Source: Lujinxingia vulgaris (GTDB taxonomy: Bacteria; Myxococcota_A; Bradymonadia; Bradymonadales; Bradymonadaceae). Taken from it: DNA of 64,000 bases. Of the stretch, positions 42,079-50,542 are shown in pieces. Each line of letters opens with the position of its first letter. The first letter of the stretch is position 1. Made by a program: the position numbers and the translations under genes. The DNA lies in contig NZ_VOSM01000001.1 of assembly GCF_007997015.1 (NCBI RefSeq), positions 62,001 to 126,000 on the forward strand, written 5' to 3'. Below the pieces are notes generated by a model that was not told where the DNA came from, ran no database searches, and saw only the letters and a list, made by a program, of their open reading frames with translations.

Positions 42079-43062
42079 TTAGCCGCAGTTAGCCGAGTCG
42101 CCGCCGGGGGGATCTTTGAGGCATTCGAGCATGTCCTTGCCGTCTTGCTCGGCAGCTGCACCACCACAGTCGGGCTTGTCTTTGGTACAGAAAACGCCCC
42201 ACTTGTCGCGACATTCGGCCCACTCGCGGGCCTCCTGGGCGCATTCCTCGCCCTGCTCCTGCAGCTCATCTCCGGACTGGACAGAGCCTGCGCTGGCAAA
42301 CTTCGGAACCATCGTAAAGGGCATAAGGGCCTCTTGAAGAGGCTCTTCGGTGCCCATCTCCAGGCGAGTCAGCGCGACGGCCATCAGGCGCTCCTCCGGC
42401 ATGGGCGGTGCTGCTGCGGTGTAGGCGGCTTCGGCCTGGCCGCTGAGCCAGGGGCTCGAGGGGAAATCTTTGCGTACGACCGAAGAGCCGATGCCGTAAC
42501 GAATACCGGCTGCCAGCGCGGGGCGTGCTCCCGACTTGGTGAGCAGCGTGCTGGCAATTTCGGAGAAGCCTTCCATATCCATCTGGCCGGCGAGGATGCG
42601 ATCGTTCATCAGGTTAAAGGCGTGGCTGTTGTTGTTGCCGACGATGCCATCAAGGCTCATGTACACCTCGTCGACGCCGACGTCCTCAACGATTGCAGCC
42701 AGGGAGACCTTCGCACCGCTATCGGAGTACATGCCGCCGAGGGCCTCGCCGATGTCCTTGGCAGCAGCAAAGCTCCACTGCCCGGTGTTGTTGTAGTGCA
42801 AGCCGGCGTCGATGGCGCCGGCGACCGGGTGCATGTGCTGTGCTTTGTAGCTGGTCTGGATGGGGCGGACATCCTTCCAGAGCTCGGCTGAGGCCAGCGC
42901 GTGGGTGCGCAGCGCGGTCTCGTGAGCGTCGTAGAGCGAGAGGATGCCGCCGAAGGCCACCAGAAAGATGGGCAGGATGATCACGAACTCGGTAAGCGCG
43001 GTGGCGCGTTCCTCATCGCGGAGCTGGCGAGCGACAGATTGGATCGTCTCAGAGATGTTCAT
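42079..43062 (-). CDS. TadE-like pseudopilin
   Basis: N-terminal prepilin-like segment ATALTEFVIILPIFLVAFGG (residues about 20-40) with a Glu at the usual +5 position, the hallmark of TadE-type minor pilins processed by TadV/CpaA. The C-terminal part has a Cys-rich tail (CRDKWGVFCTKDKPDCGG). It overlaps the next upstream gene by four bases (ATGA) and is 31 bases from the downstream one. Confidence 0.75.
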   Translation of the reverse strand: MNISETIQSVARQLRDEERATALTEFVIILPIFLVAFGGILSLYDAHETALRTHALASAELWKDVRPIQTSYKAQHMHPVAGAIDAGLHYNNTGQWSFAAAKDIGEALGGMYSDSGAKVSLAAIVEDVGVDEVYMSLDGIVGNNNSHAFNLMNDRILAGQMDMEGFSEIASTLLTKSGARPALAAGIRYGIGSSVVRKDFPSSPWLSGQAEAAYTAAAPPMPEERLMAVALTRLEMGTEEPLQEALMPFTMVPKFASAGSVQSGDELQEQGEECAQEAREWAECRDKWGVFCTKDKPDCGGAAAEQDGKDMLECLKDPPGGDSANCG

Positions 43063-44561
43063 TTTTGAATCCCTTGAAGTCGGTCGGCGCTCATCGAGGC
43101 ATTAACAGCGTAGAGGTACATCAGGTCTTTGACCGCTCCGGAGAGCGAGAAGTTCGAGTCGAGCAGGCCCACCAGCGAGGTCAGAGCCAGGTAGGGGACC
43201 ATGTCCATGTAAACAGCTTTCATGCCCACGGGGTTGCCTTGATAGGAGGTGCCCAGGCTCTCGCCGGGAAGGTGTACCGGGCGAAGGCGGGCGGTCCAGC
43301 TGGGTGACCACATATGGGGGCGGCCCATCAGGTTGGTGACAATGCCGTTGAAGATATTAAAGGTGTCAAAGACTCCGCCCAGCGAACTTGAAAGGGTGGT
43401 CTGGCCGAAGACGATCTCGGAGCGAGCCATCGACCAGTAGCCCTCGGCGGCGTAGAAGGGCTTGGAGTTGTGGTCTCCACCGATGATGTTGAAACGGTCG
43501 CGCTGGATGCCTGAGCGCTTGCCTCCGGCCTGGTAGGCGAAGGTCAGGTTCGACGTTGACTGCATCCAGGCGTTGGGCGAGACGCCACTGAAAATACTGC
43601 CGAATACGCCGTTATCGACGCGAAAGTCGAGAACGTCATCGCCATACATCGCGTAGGCGATCCCGCAACTGATGATGGGCGCGATGTTGAGGCCAACGAA
43701 GATGGCCATGGTCTGCCCTTCTTTGGAGATGCCTTTGGGAAAGGAGTCGCTGCGGAAATAATGTTCGAACATCGCCATGAGATGCTCGGGCGTACCGACC
43801 ATCTCCAAACAGTATTCTCCTGCGTCGATCATACCGCTGGATTTTTTGAGGGGGAGTTTGTCGACCTTATCGGTATGTTCGGGGATGTAGTCTTCAACGA
43901 TGGTGGAGCCTAAAATCCCGTCGATGAAACTCAAGGCAGAGGTGACCTGGTCAGGGATTTGTACGAGGTCGCCGGGAGGGGGCGGCCAGGCTGCGGTGAC
44001 GGTGGCTCCGTTGGAGATGCCGCGCATCATGTTCTCGACATAGCCCCACCAGGGGGTCACGTCGCGCATGTACACCTGGTATCTGTTGAGACTTCTAACT
44101 TCAGTTCTGGCGCGTCCCGTCATGTAGCGCAGGTTTGTTGCAGCGAGCTCAATGCTTTCCATTGTTAGCTGTATTGCACCGATGGCCATGCGTATACAGG
44201 ATGGGATGTGAGGAAAGATCTTAAGGCATCGACCCGTGTAGATGGCCAGGCTGGTTATCAACGCCTGGTAGGCGTTGAAGTAGACCACCGTGTAGGCGTA
44301 AAAGACGCGTTTTGAGGTGTTGGCGTACGAGATCATGTTCATCGAGCGCGCTTTAACGACGGACTGCGAGAAGGCAGCGGTGTCGGCGCTGTTCTGAAGC
44401 ATGATCTTGTCGCGCGCCGCATCGCCGGCGTCGTGCATCATCATCGCGCTGATAAAGACGATGAGAATGCCGGCGAGCATCAGCAGGAAGACGGCGCCTT
44501 CCTGAGCTCGGTCGAGCTCATCGAGGCGTGCGCGCAGAAAGGTGTGAATCGCATTCAACAT
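43059..44561 (-). CDS. TadG-like protein with an N-terminal pilin-type helix
   Basis: Begins with a membrane helix (QEGAVFLLMLAGILIVFISAM) and a long helix (NSADTAAFSQSVVKARSMNM) typical of TadE/TadG-like proteins (Flp pilus assembly). The remainder of 400 residues is a globular secreted domain without a known match. The longer ORF to 44684 overlaps the preceding gene; the ATG at 44561 has GGAGG upstream. Stop and next start overlap by four bases. Confidence 0.7.
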   Translation of the reverse strand: MLNAIHTFLRARLDELDRAQEGAVFLLMLAGILIVFISAMMMHDAGDAARDKIMLQNSADTAAFSQSVVKARSMNMISYANTSKRVFYAYTVVYFNAYQALITSLAIYTGRCLKIFPHIPSCIRMAIGAIQLTMESIELAATNLRYMTGRARTEVRSLNRYQVYMRDVTPWWGYVENMMRGISNGATVTAAWPPPPGDLVQIPDQVTSALSFIDGILGSTIVEDYIPEHTDKVDKLPLKKSSGMIDAGEYCLEMVGTPEHLMAMFEHYFRSDSFPKGISKEGQTMAIFVGLNIAPIISCGIAYAMYGDDVLDFRVDNGVFGSIFSGVSPNAWMQSTSNLTFAYQAGGKRSGIQRDRFNIIGGDHNSKPFYAAEGYWSMARSEIVFGQTTLSSSLGGVFDTFNIFNGIVTNLMGRPHMWSPSWTARLRPVHLPGESLGTSYQGNPVGMKAVYMDMVPYLALTSLVGLLDSNFSLSGAVKDLMYLYAVNASMSADRLQGIQK

Positions 44562-44583
44562 AGGGGCCTCCAGGACCGTGGTT

Positions 44584-45576
44584 TCACCAGCCCGGTGAAT
44601 TGGTGAGCGGAGGAATCTGCAGAGTGGTCGTAAACTCCCGTTCGATCGTGGAGTAGAAGGCTGCGCGCCCGGCGACCGTTTCAAAGTTGCCGAAGATCAG
44701 CTCGACCATCGGCATGGCGTTCTGGTGCTTGTATTCCACCCGGGCGGTGACTTCGCTGCCGGAGGTGGTGTAGCTGACGGTGGTGGCGCAGTAGGCGAAG
44801 TTGAGCTTTCGCTGGCCGCGCGACAAAAAGGAGCTCTGGTCGAAGGCGCCCGAGACCGTGAGGTGCTCGCGGTTGCCGTGAGCCTTGACGTGCATCGACA
44901 TGTCGGTGATGTGGCCGCCCATGGTCATCGATTCGATCTTGGGGCCGAGCGTGGCCTGGCTGGCGTTGTTGCAGTTGCCGGCGGTGTAGACGAAGTCGGA
45001 GGGGGCCACCGGGGTGACGGCCACGGCTGCGGCCACGCGAGCTTTGTCGGTGGCCAGGGCCTGGCTGACGCCGTTGCGACCCACCTCGGCTTCGGGATGC
45101 CAGACCGCCAGGGTGCGCCCGGCGTTAAAGGCGGCCAGGGTGGTGAGGATGCCGGCGGTGTTGTTCACTGTGAGCTGAAGCAGCCCCATCGTGACCAGCA
45201 GGAAGAGCGGGAAGACGATGAGGGTCTCCAGAATCACGGTGCCGCGGGCTTTGACCAGGCGCGGGGTGCGCTGGCGAGCGGAGCGGATGGCGTGGAAGGC
45301 CATCACGCCGAGTGCCCAGGTGCAGGCGCTCAGGCCGGCCTGAAGCCAGATTTCCACTTTGATCTGGGAGAGCAGCCCGTGGCTGAGCGCCTCGACCGTA
45401 AGATCGCGGGTCTCTGGCGAGGTCAGCAACATCCAGGAGAGGGCAAAGACGGTCGCCGTACCGACCAGGTGTCCGACGCCTGTGGTCAGAAGACCGGCAG
45501 CGCGCGCAACGAGCGCGGAGCCGGGCTGGCGGTCGTCGGGCGCCTGGGGAGGCTTGATGGCAGGAGCATCAGACAT
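44584..45576 (-). CDS. TadE-like pseudopilin with extra N-terminal membrane segments
   Basis: Unusual: two membrane helices occur first (LVGTATVFALSWMLL and AGLSACTWALGVMAF), then a second prepilin-like motif RGTVILETLIVFPLFLLVTMG (about residues 112-132) that matches the TadE hydrophobic segment with a conserved Glu. The rest is a beta-rich secreted domain with two Cys residues. It is the first gene of a four-gene minus-strand cluster, together with a second TadE-like and a TadG-like gene. No TadA ATPase or TadB/C platform gene is present here. Confidence 0.7.
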   Translation of the reverse strand: MSDAPAIKPPQAPDDRQPGSALVARAAGLLTTGVGHLVGTATVFALSWMLLTSPETRDLTVEALSHGLLSQIKVEIWLQAGLSACTWALGVMAFHAIRSARQRTPRLVKARGTVILETLIVFPLFLLVTMGLLQLTVNNTAGILTTLAAFNAGRTLAVWHPEAEVGRNGVSQALATDKARVAAAVAVTPVAPSDFVYTAGNCNNASQATLGPKIESMTMGGHITDMSMHVKAHGNREHLTVSGAFDQSSFLSRGQRKLNFAYCATTVSYTTSGSEVTARVEYKHQNAMPMVELIFGNFETVAGRAAFYSTIEREFTTTLQIPPLTNSPGW

Positions 45577-45954
45577 AAGGTCACCGGGGTGGTTAGAGCG
45601 CCTGTGGAGTCATTCTCTGCATAGTATACAGGCAAATTGTATGCCATTGAGGCCCAATCCTCCAGCCCCGGTGAGTAATGAGGCCTCGCGCCTGGGACAT
45701 AAGATCGAGATCAAGCCTCTCACAGGAGAGATATGCCCCCTAAAATGTTGATATTTCGTTGAAAATAACCGGGCTTCGGTGGCCAGATGTCGCGCTCGGC
45801 TCGCGAAATGCGGGAAGCTATCTGGCCTTGAGCGTCTCGCCGGAGTCGGGAGAGCGAAGAGGATTGGAGGGCGATGACACCAAAGGTGCGACAGATTGGC
45901 ACGCTTTGCGTCAACGATGCCTGATCATGGGGGATCGAGGCCGCAACCGATCGG
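45577..45954. other. 378-base gap with an inverted repeat
   Basis: No convincing gene is seen. A perfect inverted repeat ATACA-N7-TGTAT (45626-45642) lies 50 bases upstream of the TadE-like gene, overlapping a -10-like TATACT on the minus strand; it could be an operator. No good -35 could be placed. Confidence 0.3.
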
Positions 45955-47874
45955 TCAGTCCGCCTCGGAGGGCGGGATGGGGATGACCTTCCAGTCGCCC
46001 GGGGCACTGCAGTCGGAAGCTTCTGTGCTCAGAAGTCCGGTGTAGACGCGATCGTCGTCGAAGGGGTTATCGGTGCGGATGGGGCTGGTGCTTGCGCCGT
46101 CGATGCAGGTCGTAATCAGCGCGTGATCTTGCTCCTGACCGCTGGAGAGTGCGTAGATACGCATCGGGGCGGGGGGCGTCGCGCTCAGGTGCACCTGAAT
46201 TTGTCCAGACGCGCGGAGGCGCTCAAGGCGGATGCCGGGGAGCCCTTCGGCGCGAAGATGCGTCTCGGTCCGGGCCAGGTGACTGGTGAGAAGATGGGCC
46301 AGCGCCTGCCAGGTGGCCGGGCCAGGGTGGGCGAGGGTGAACCGCTCGAAGTCGAGGATCGCGTCTTTTTCAATGGAGCGGGCGCGGCTCGGGTTGGTCT
46401 CTGCGATGCGCTCCGCCAGGGCCATACGCGTGGAGGTGGCGCGCCAGGCCAGGTAGGGCTCATCGGCCAGGGCGATGCCGCGCTGGCTCAGGTCGAGGAG
46501 GATGCCCTGGAGGCGGTCGTCGGTGATGTCGCCCTGTTCCTGCCAGCGGGCGGCGAGATCGATGGCGATGGCGGCGTCGGAGGGCTCGTCGATGCGTTCG
46601 AGAAGATCGAGGGCGATGCGCAGCTCGTCGTCGGGATGATCGCCGCTGCCGTAATGGATGGCAAAGAACGCCGCGAGCGTGAAGGCTGCTACGAGCACCG
46701 CCGCGCTGACGTTGGTCAGGGTGTTGCCGGGGGTGGGTGGGGCGAAGTGCGTGCGGCCTTTCAGCAGCAAAAAGCCCAGCGCGATCCCGGCGAAGAGGCC
46801 GCCAAAATGGCCCCAGGCGTCGATGACCGGGATGAAGAGTGAGGCGGCGACGTTGAGACCCAGGATCGTGATCCACCAGCGGCGCGTCTGGCGGTAGGGC
46901 GGCGGGAGCTCTTTTTCAAAACGGATATGCAGGGTCAGGTAGGCGCCCAGAAGGCCGAAGAGGGCGGTGGAGATCCCCACCGAAAAGAGCGCGTCGGAGC
47001 CGTAGAGTGAGGCGACGGCACCCGCAAGCGCGGTGGCCAGCGTGAGCACAATGGTGGGGGCGATGCCCACCAGGCGCTCCAGGTAGGTTCCCAGAAAGAG
47101 CAGACCCATGGCGTTGATGCCAAAGTGCATCAGACCGCCGTGGAGGAGGTTCGCGGTGAAGACGCGCCAGATCTGCGCGTGCTCAAGCACCATCACCCGG
47201 GAGTTGGCGCCGGCGTAGAGGTGTTCGAGGACCTCGAAGGACGGGGTCAGAAAGGTCTGAGCGGCAAAGGCGATGGCCAGCACGATGAGAAAGCGCGGCG
47301 TGAACCAGGGGCGCTCCCCGGTGATCTCCTGGCTGAGCTCAGCGAGCTGGCGCATGCGCATCAGGTGCGCGTTGCCTTCGGGGCGGGCGCGTACCCTCTC
47401 GAGCATCTCCGCCCAGACCAGGCGCCAGGTTTCGGGATGTTGAAAGTCGGAGGCCGTGTAGACGTAGGTGCGCGCCAGGGTGTCGATGACCAGCGCCGGC
47501 TCGCGACGCACTACCAGGGGAACGGCGGTGCGCAGGTCCTCATAGCGCAGCGTGTCGCTGCGGCGGGAGGTGCGGCTTCGGGGCAGCGTGAGGCTTTCTT
47601 CGCCAAAGAGGATCGACTGCGGCTGCGAGGGGAGCCAGAGCTTACGAAGGGCGATGGCCAGCAGCGCGACGCCCAGCGGTGCCAGGGAGGCGATCGCGGG
47701 AAGATCGCCCCCGAGCCAGGCCTCGGCTTCGCCCATCAGCAACCACACGCCAAAACACAGGCCCCCCAGGAGCATGGCGAAGGAGCGCGTGATCAGCGCC
47801 GGCGCCACCATGAGAATGGTCGCATCGGTGGGCGTTTCGCCCTCCGGTCCAGAGCTAATCGGCTCGTCGTTCAT
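45955..47874 (-). CDS. Rhomboid-family intramembrane serine protease with soluble N- and C-terminal domains
   Basis: Intramembrane protease. The six-helix core contains HGGLMHFGINAMG, catalytic Ser302 in VGISTALFG and the His356 partner in AWGHFGGLF. It is preceded by two hydrophobic segments and a soluble domain (about residues 90-190) and followed by about 240 residues with no membrane segment (helical repeats, then a mixed region with two or more cysteines). At 639 residues it is far longer than simple GlpG-type rhomboids. ATG 47874 overlaps the upstream stop (TGATG). Confidence 0.88.
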   Translation of the reverse strand: MNDEPISSGPEGETPTDATILMVAPALITRSFAMLLGGLCFGVWLLMGEAEAWLGGDLPAIASLAPLGVALLAIALRKLWLPSQPQSILFGEESLTLPRSRTSRRSDTLRYEDLRTAVPLVVRREPALVIDTLARTYVYTASDFQHPETWRLVWAEMLERVRARPEGNAHLMRMRQLAELSQEITGERPWFTPRFLIVLAIAFAAQTFLTPSFEVLEHLYAGANSRVMVLEHAQIWRVFTANLLHGGLMHFGINAMGLLFLGTYLERLVGIAPTIVLTLATALAGAVASLYGSDALFSVGISTALFGLLGAYLTLHIRFEKELPPPYRQTRRWWITILGLNVAASLFIPVIDAWGHFGGLFAGIALGFLLLKGRTHFAPPTPGNTLTNVSAAVLVAAFTLAAFFAIHYGSGDHPDDELRIALDLLERIDEPSDAAIAIDLAARWQEQGDITDDRLQGILLDLSQRGIALADEPYLAWRATSTRMALAERIAETNPSRARSIEKDAILDFERFTLAHPGPATWQALAHLLTSHLARTETHLRAEGLPGIRLERLRASGQIQVHLSATPPAPMRIYALSSGQEQDHALITTCIDGASTSPIRTDNPFDDDRVYTGLLSTEASDCSAPGDWKVIPIPPSEAD

Positions 47875-48635
47875 CAAGATGTGGCCTCGCCGGTCCAGCT
47901 TTTTTCGACGGCCTGGAGATCTTCGACGGTGTCGATCTCGCGCCAGCCGCCGTCGATGGGGGCTGTGCCGATGGTGATGCCGCGCTGGATCATGAACTCA
48001 AAAAGGTCGCAGAGGTAGGCCTTTTGGAAGGTGCGGCCGTTCTGGAAGATGTCGCTCAGCGCAAACTGCTGGCGGGCGGCGGCGAAGGCCTCGCGCAGCT
48101 CGCGTGCGCCGCGCTCGCTGAAGTAGGCCAGACCAATGAACTCGCCAAGCGCGCCTTCGGTTCCGACGTGTTTTCCGACGCGGCGCACCTGGCCCCCTTC
48201 GACCAGGGTGAGCTCAGCCTGCTCCACAGGGTGATCGGTGCGGCCCTCGTAGGAGGTGTGCCACTGGCGGTCGACGACCAGCGCGATGTCGTGCTCGGTG
48301 TTCAGCGCGGCCTTGACGACCTTTGGCGTGAAGACGATGTCGGAGTAGGAGACGAGCATCGGGCCGCTCAGGGCCTCTTCGGCGCAGAAGAGCGACTGGA
48401 GGATGTTGTTGTCGGGCCAGTCGGGGTTGGCGTGGTAGGTGGCCCCGTCGACCACCAGGCGATCGGCCAGGTAGCCGCGAATGATGTGCAGATCCTCGAC
48501 GCCGTGGGTGCGGTAGGCTTCGAGCTGGTAGTCGAGGATGGATCGGCCGCCGACGCGCACCATGCATTTGGGGCGCTCGTCGGTGTGATGTTCGAGGCGG
48601 CTTCCGCGGCCGGCGGCGATGATGACAGCTTTCAT
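47874..48635 (-). CDS. Nucleotidyltransferase (LicC/IPCT-like)
   Basis: Rossmann-type NTP transferase: IIAAGRGSRLEHHTDERPKCMV at the N-terminus, split here as AAGRGSRL and RPKCMV, is the classic sugar-nucleotide/CDP-choline transferase loop. SYSDIVF carries a metal-binding Asp. It overlaps the upstream CDP-alcohol phosphatidyltransferase by four bases and the downstream rhomboid by one, so it likely makes the activated head group (for example a CDP-alcohol such as CDP-inositol) for that enzyme; the exact alcohol is inferred only. Confidence 0.8.
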   Translation of the reverse strand: MKAVIIAAGRGSRLEHHTDERPKCMVRVGGRSILDYQLEAYRTHGVEDLHIIRGYLADRLVVDGATYHANPDWPDNNILQSLFCAEEALSGPMLVSYSDIVFTPKVVKAALNTEHDIALVVDRQWHTSYEGRTDHPVEQAELTLVEGGQVRRVGKHVGTEGALGEFIGLAYFSERGARELREAFAAARQQFALSDIFQNGRTFQKAYLCDLFEFMIQRGITIGTAPIDGGWREIDTVEDLQAVEKSWTGEATS

Positions 48636-49393
48636 GATCGGTAGAATCCCGGGTGAGCGAGCTTGAGGAGGATCGCCAGCGTGGTGCGGGCCAGGTAGAC
48701 CATGTACACGCCGAGATAAAGCACCAGAAAGACGATCGCTGCGTCAAAGGGAAGGACGAACGCCGCGAGGGCCACCCACATGATCCAGGAGGGGTAATGC
48801 ACGAAGTAGCGGGCGACGGCTTCAGCCAGCCAGACCACTTTGCCGATCAGCGAGGCGGGCATGGCGCGTTTGCGGGCGGAGTCGCCGGGTTTGATCTCCT
48901 GGCCGGCGTATTCGGGGCGGCGCACGAAGTTGGTCAGCGACGTGGCCGCACCGACCAGAAAGACCCCGGCGGTGGCGACGATGAGCCAGTAGGGCTGGGC
49001 GTCGAGCATCCACAGGCGAACGCCCAGGGCGCCGGCAAGCGTCATGGCTTTGAGCTCGTCCATGAGAAAGTCGAGGTGGGAGCCCACCTCGGAGGTCATG
49101 GATTTGAGCCTGGCGAGCTGCCCGTCGGCGCAGTCAAAGAGGTAGGAGAGTTGCACGAGCAGCGCGCCCACCAGAAATCCCCAGGCGCCGGGCAGGGCGA
49201 TGAAGGCCGCGGCGGCGACAAAAAAGATCGCCACCCCCAGAAAGGTCACCTGGTTGGGGGTGAGCGGGGTGGGGCGCAGCAGCGCCACTAAGATGGCGGC
49301 GATGGGGCGAGCGACGTAGATGTTCCAGGCGATGTCCTCCTTTTTTTTGGAGGCCAGGTAGACGTCGCGGATCGATTGAATGAGGGAGGCCAT
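48632..49393 (-). CDS. CDP-alcohol phosphatidyltransferase-family membrane enzyme
   Basis: Membrane enzyme transferring an alcohol-phosphate between a CDP-linked donor and an acceptor. The full signature D-x2-D-G-x2-A-R-x8-G-x3-D-x3-D is present (Asp87, Asp90, Gly91, Ala94, Arg95, Gly104, Asp108, Asp112). Several hydrophobic helices surround it. Overlaps the nucleotidyltransferase by 4 bases (ATGA), suggesting a two-step synthesis of a phosphodiester lipid or wall component. Confidence 0.9.
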   Translation of the reverse strand: MASLIQSIRDVYLASKKKEDIAWNIYVARPIAAILVALLRPTPLTPNQVTFLGVAIFFVAAAAFIALPGAWGFLVGALLVQLSYLFDCADGQLARLKSMTSEVGSHLDFLMDELKAMTLAGALGVRLWMLDAQPYWLIVATAGVFLVGAATSLTNFVRRPEYAGQEIKPGDSARKRAMPASLIGKVVWLAEAVARYFVHYPSWIMWVALAAFVLPFDAAIVFLVLYLGVYMVYLARTTLAILLKLAHPGFYRS

Positions 49394-49397
49394 CGTG

Positions 49398-49982
49398 TCA
49401 GGAGGTCCAGGAGGTCATGGTCTCTTCGACCAGTGAGAGTTCGGTGCCGTTCCAGCGCCACAGGTGCTGGGCGCCGCGGCCGGCGCCGTCGGCCAGAGCG
49501 AAACCCTCTTCGTGCAGCCAGTATTCGGTGCCGGGCTCAAGCTCGGGCACATCCCAGGTCTCGGGGATGTTGCGATGCCACACACTCCAGAACTGGTAGT
49601 GATGGATGTAGGTCTCGTCGTCTTCGAAGACGGGATCTTCGATGGCCTCGCGCCACTCTTCTTTAAGGACGCAGGTGGCCTGGGGGGTGGAGAGGTCCAT
49701 CAGCTCGGTGGCGGCGCAGTAGCCGGCCTCGTCGGTGACAAATACAAAGACGCGCTCGGGCAGCGGGTGCTCGGCCAGCTGGGGGTAGAGCTCTTCGGAG
49801 GCGGTCTTTTCGAGAAAGTCGAAGAACTGCAAAAGCACCCCGCCGGTGACGCGGCGCTGGGCGTTCTGGCGCGGATCCAGGGCGTCTTTGTCGGGCAGGG
49901 GCGCGGGGCGCTGGGCGTCGATGAAGCGGTCGAGGGCTTCGCGCCAGGTGCGGGCGTCTTCGCGAAGGGGGGAGTCGGACAT
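49398..49982 (-). CDS. Hypothetical protein at the head of the lipid-head-group operon
   Basis: 194 residues, soluble, acidic, no signal. A helical start (TWREALDRFIDAQRP) leads to an alpha/beta region (VFVFVTDEAGYCAATELMDL) and a Trp-rich end (QFWSVWHRNIPETWDV, then LWRWNGTELS). No family was recognised. It stops four bases before the phosphatidyltransferase gene on the same strand, so it probably belongs to the same operon. Confidence 0.6.
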   Translation of the reverse strand: MSDSPLREDARTWREALDRFIDAQRPAPLPDKDALDPRQNAQRRVTGGVLLQFFDFLEKTASEELYPQLAEHPLPERVFVFVTDEAGYCAATELMDLSTPQATCVLKEEWREAIEDPVFEDDETYIHHYQFWSVWHRNIPETWDVPELEPGTEYWLHEEGFALADGAGRGAQHLWRWNGTELSLVEETMTSWTS

Positions 49983-50119
49983 GGGGCCTTCTCGTGGAGC
50001 AAAGGGGTTGGGGTCAGGCCGCGTCGATCGAAAGGATCAGGGGGGCGCGGCACTCCCTGTGGTTTATGGTGGGTTGGCCGCGGGGCGTCAAGGATAGGGG
50101 AAAGGTCCGGGCCCGGCGC

Positions 50120-50535
50120 CTGAGTGGGCGTTCCGGGTGTCGAGAAGTGGAGGTAAGGGGGCTGAGTGGGCGATCTGGGTGTCGAGAAGCGGAGGTAAGG
50201 GGGCTGAGTGGCCGGACTCAGGTGTCGAGAAGTGGAGGTAAGGGGGCTGAGTTAGCGATCTGGGTGTCGAGAAGCGTAGGTCAGAGGTCTGAGTGGCCGG
50301 ACTCAGGCGTCGAGAAGCGGAGGTAAGGGGGCTGAGTGGGCGATCTGGGTGTCGAGAAGTGGAGGTAAGGGGTCTGAGTAGCCGGACTCAGGTGTCGAGA
50401 AGCGGAGGTAAGGGGTCTGAGTGGCCGGACTCAGGTGTCGAGAAGCGGAGGTAAGGGGTCTGAGTAGCCGGACTCAGGTGTCGAGAAGTGGTGCTCAGAG
50501 GTCCGAGTTGGCGCTCTGGGTGCCGAGAGGAAGCG
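50120..50535. repeat. Minisatellite of nine or ten 42/43-bp units
   Basis: About nine full units and a partial tenth cover most of the 560-base gap 49983-50542. Two variants alternate: one of 42 bp with GGGCGATCTGG and one of 43 bp with GGCCGGACTCAG, sharing the core GTGTCGAGAAGYGGAGGTAA. The mixture of 42 and 43 bp breaks the reading frame, so it is not a coding repeat. No gene, tRNA or Cas gene adjoins. Unit order (1 to 9): 42, 42, 43, 42, 43, 42, 43, 43, 43. Confidence 0.9.
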
Positions 50536-50542
50536 AAAGAAG

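Noticed and set aside
49994-50326. 110-codon ORF across the minisatellite
   Set aside because: The repeat mixes 42 and 43 bp units, so the encoded repeats lose frame; no signal of a conserved protein.
50120-50535. CRISPR array
   Set aside because: Units are contiguous, with no spacers of unique sequence and no Cas genes.
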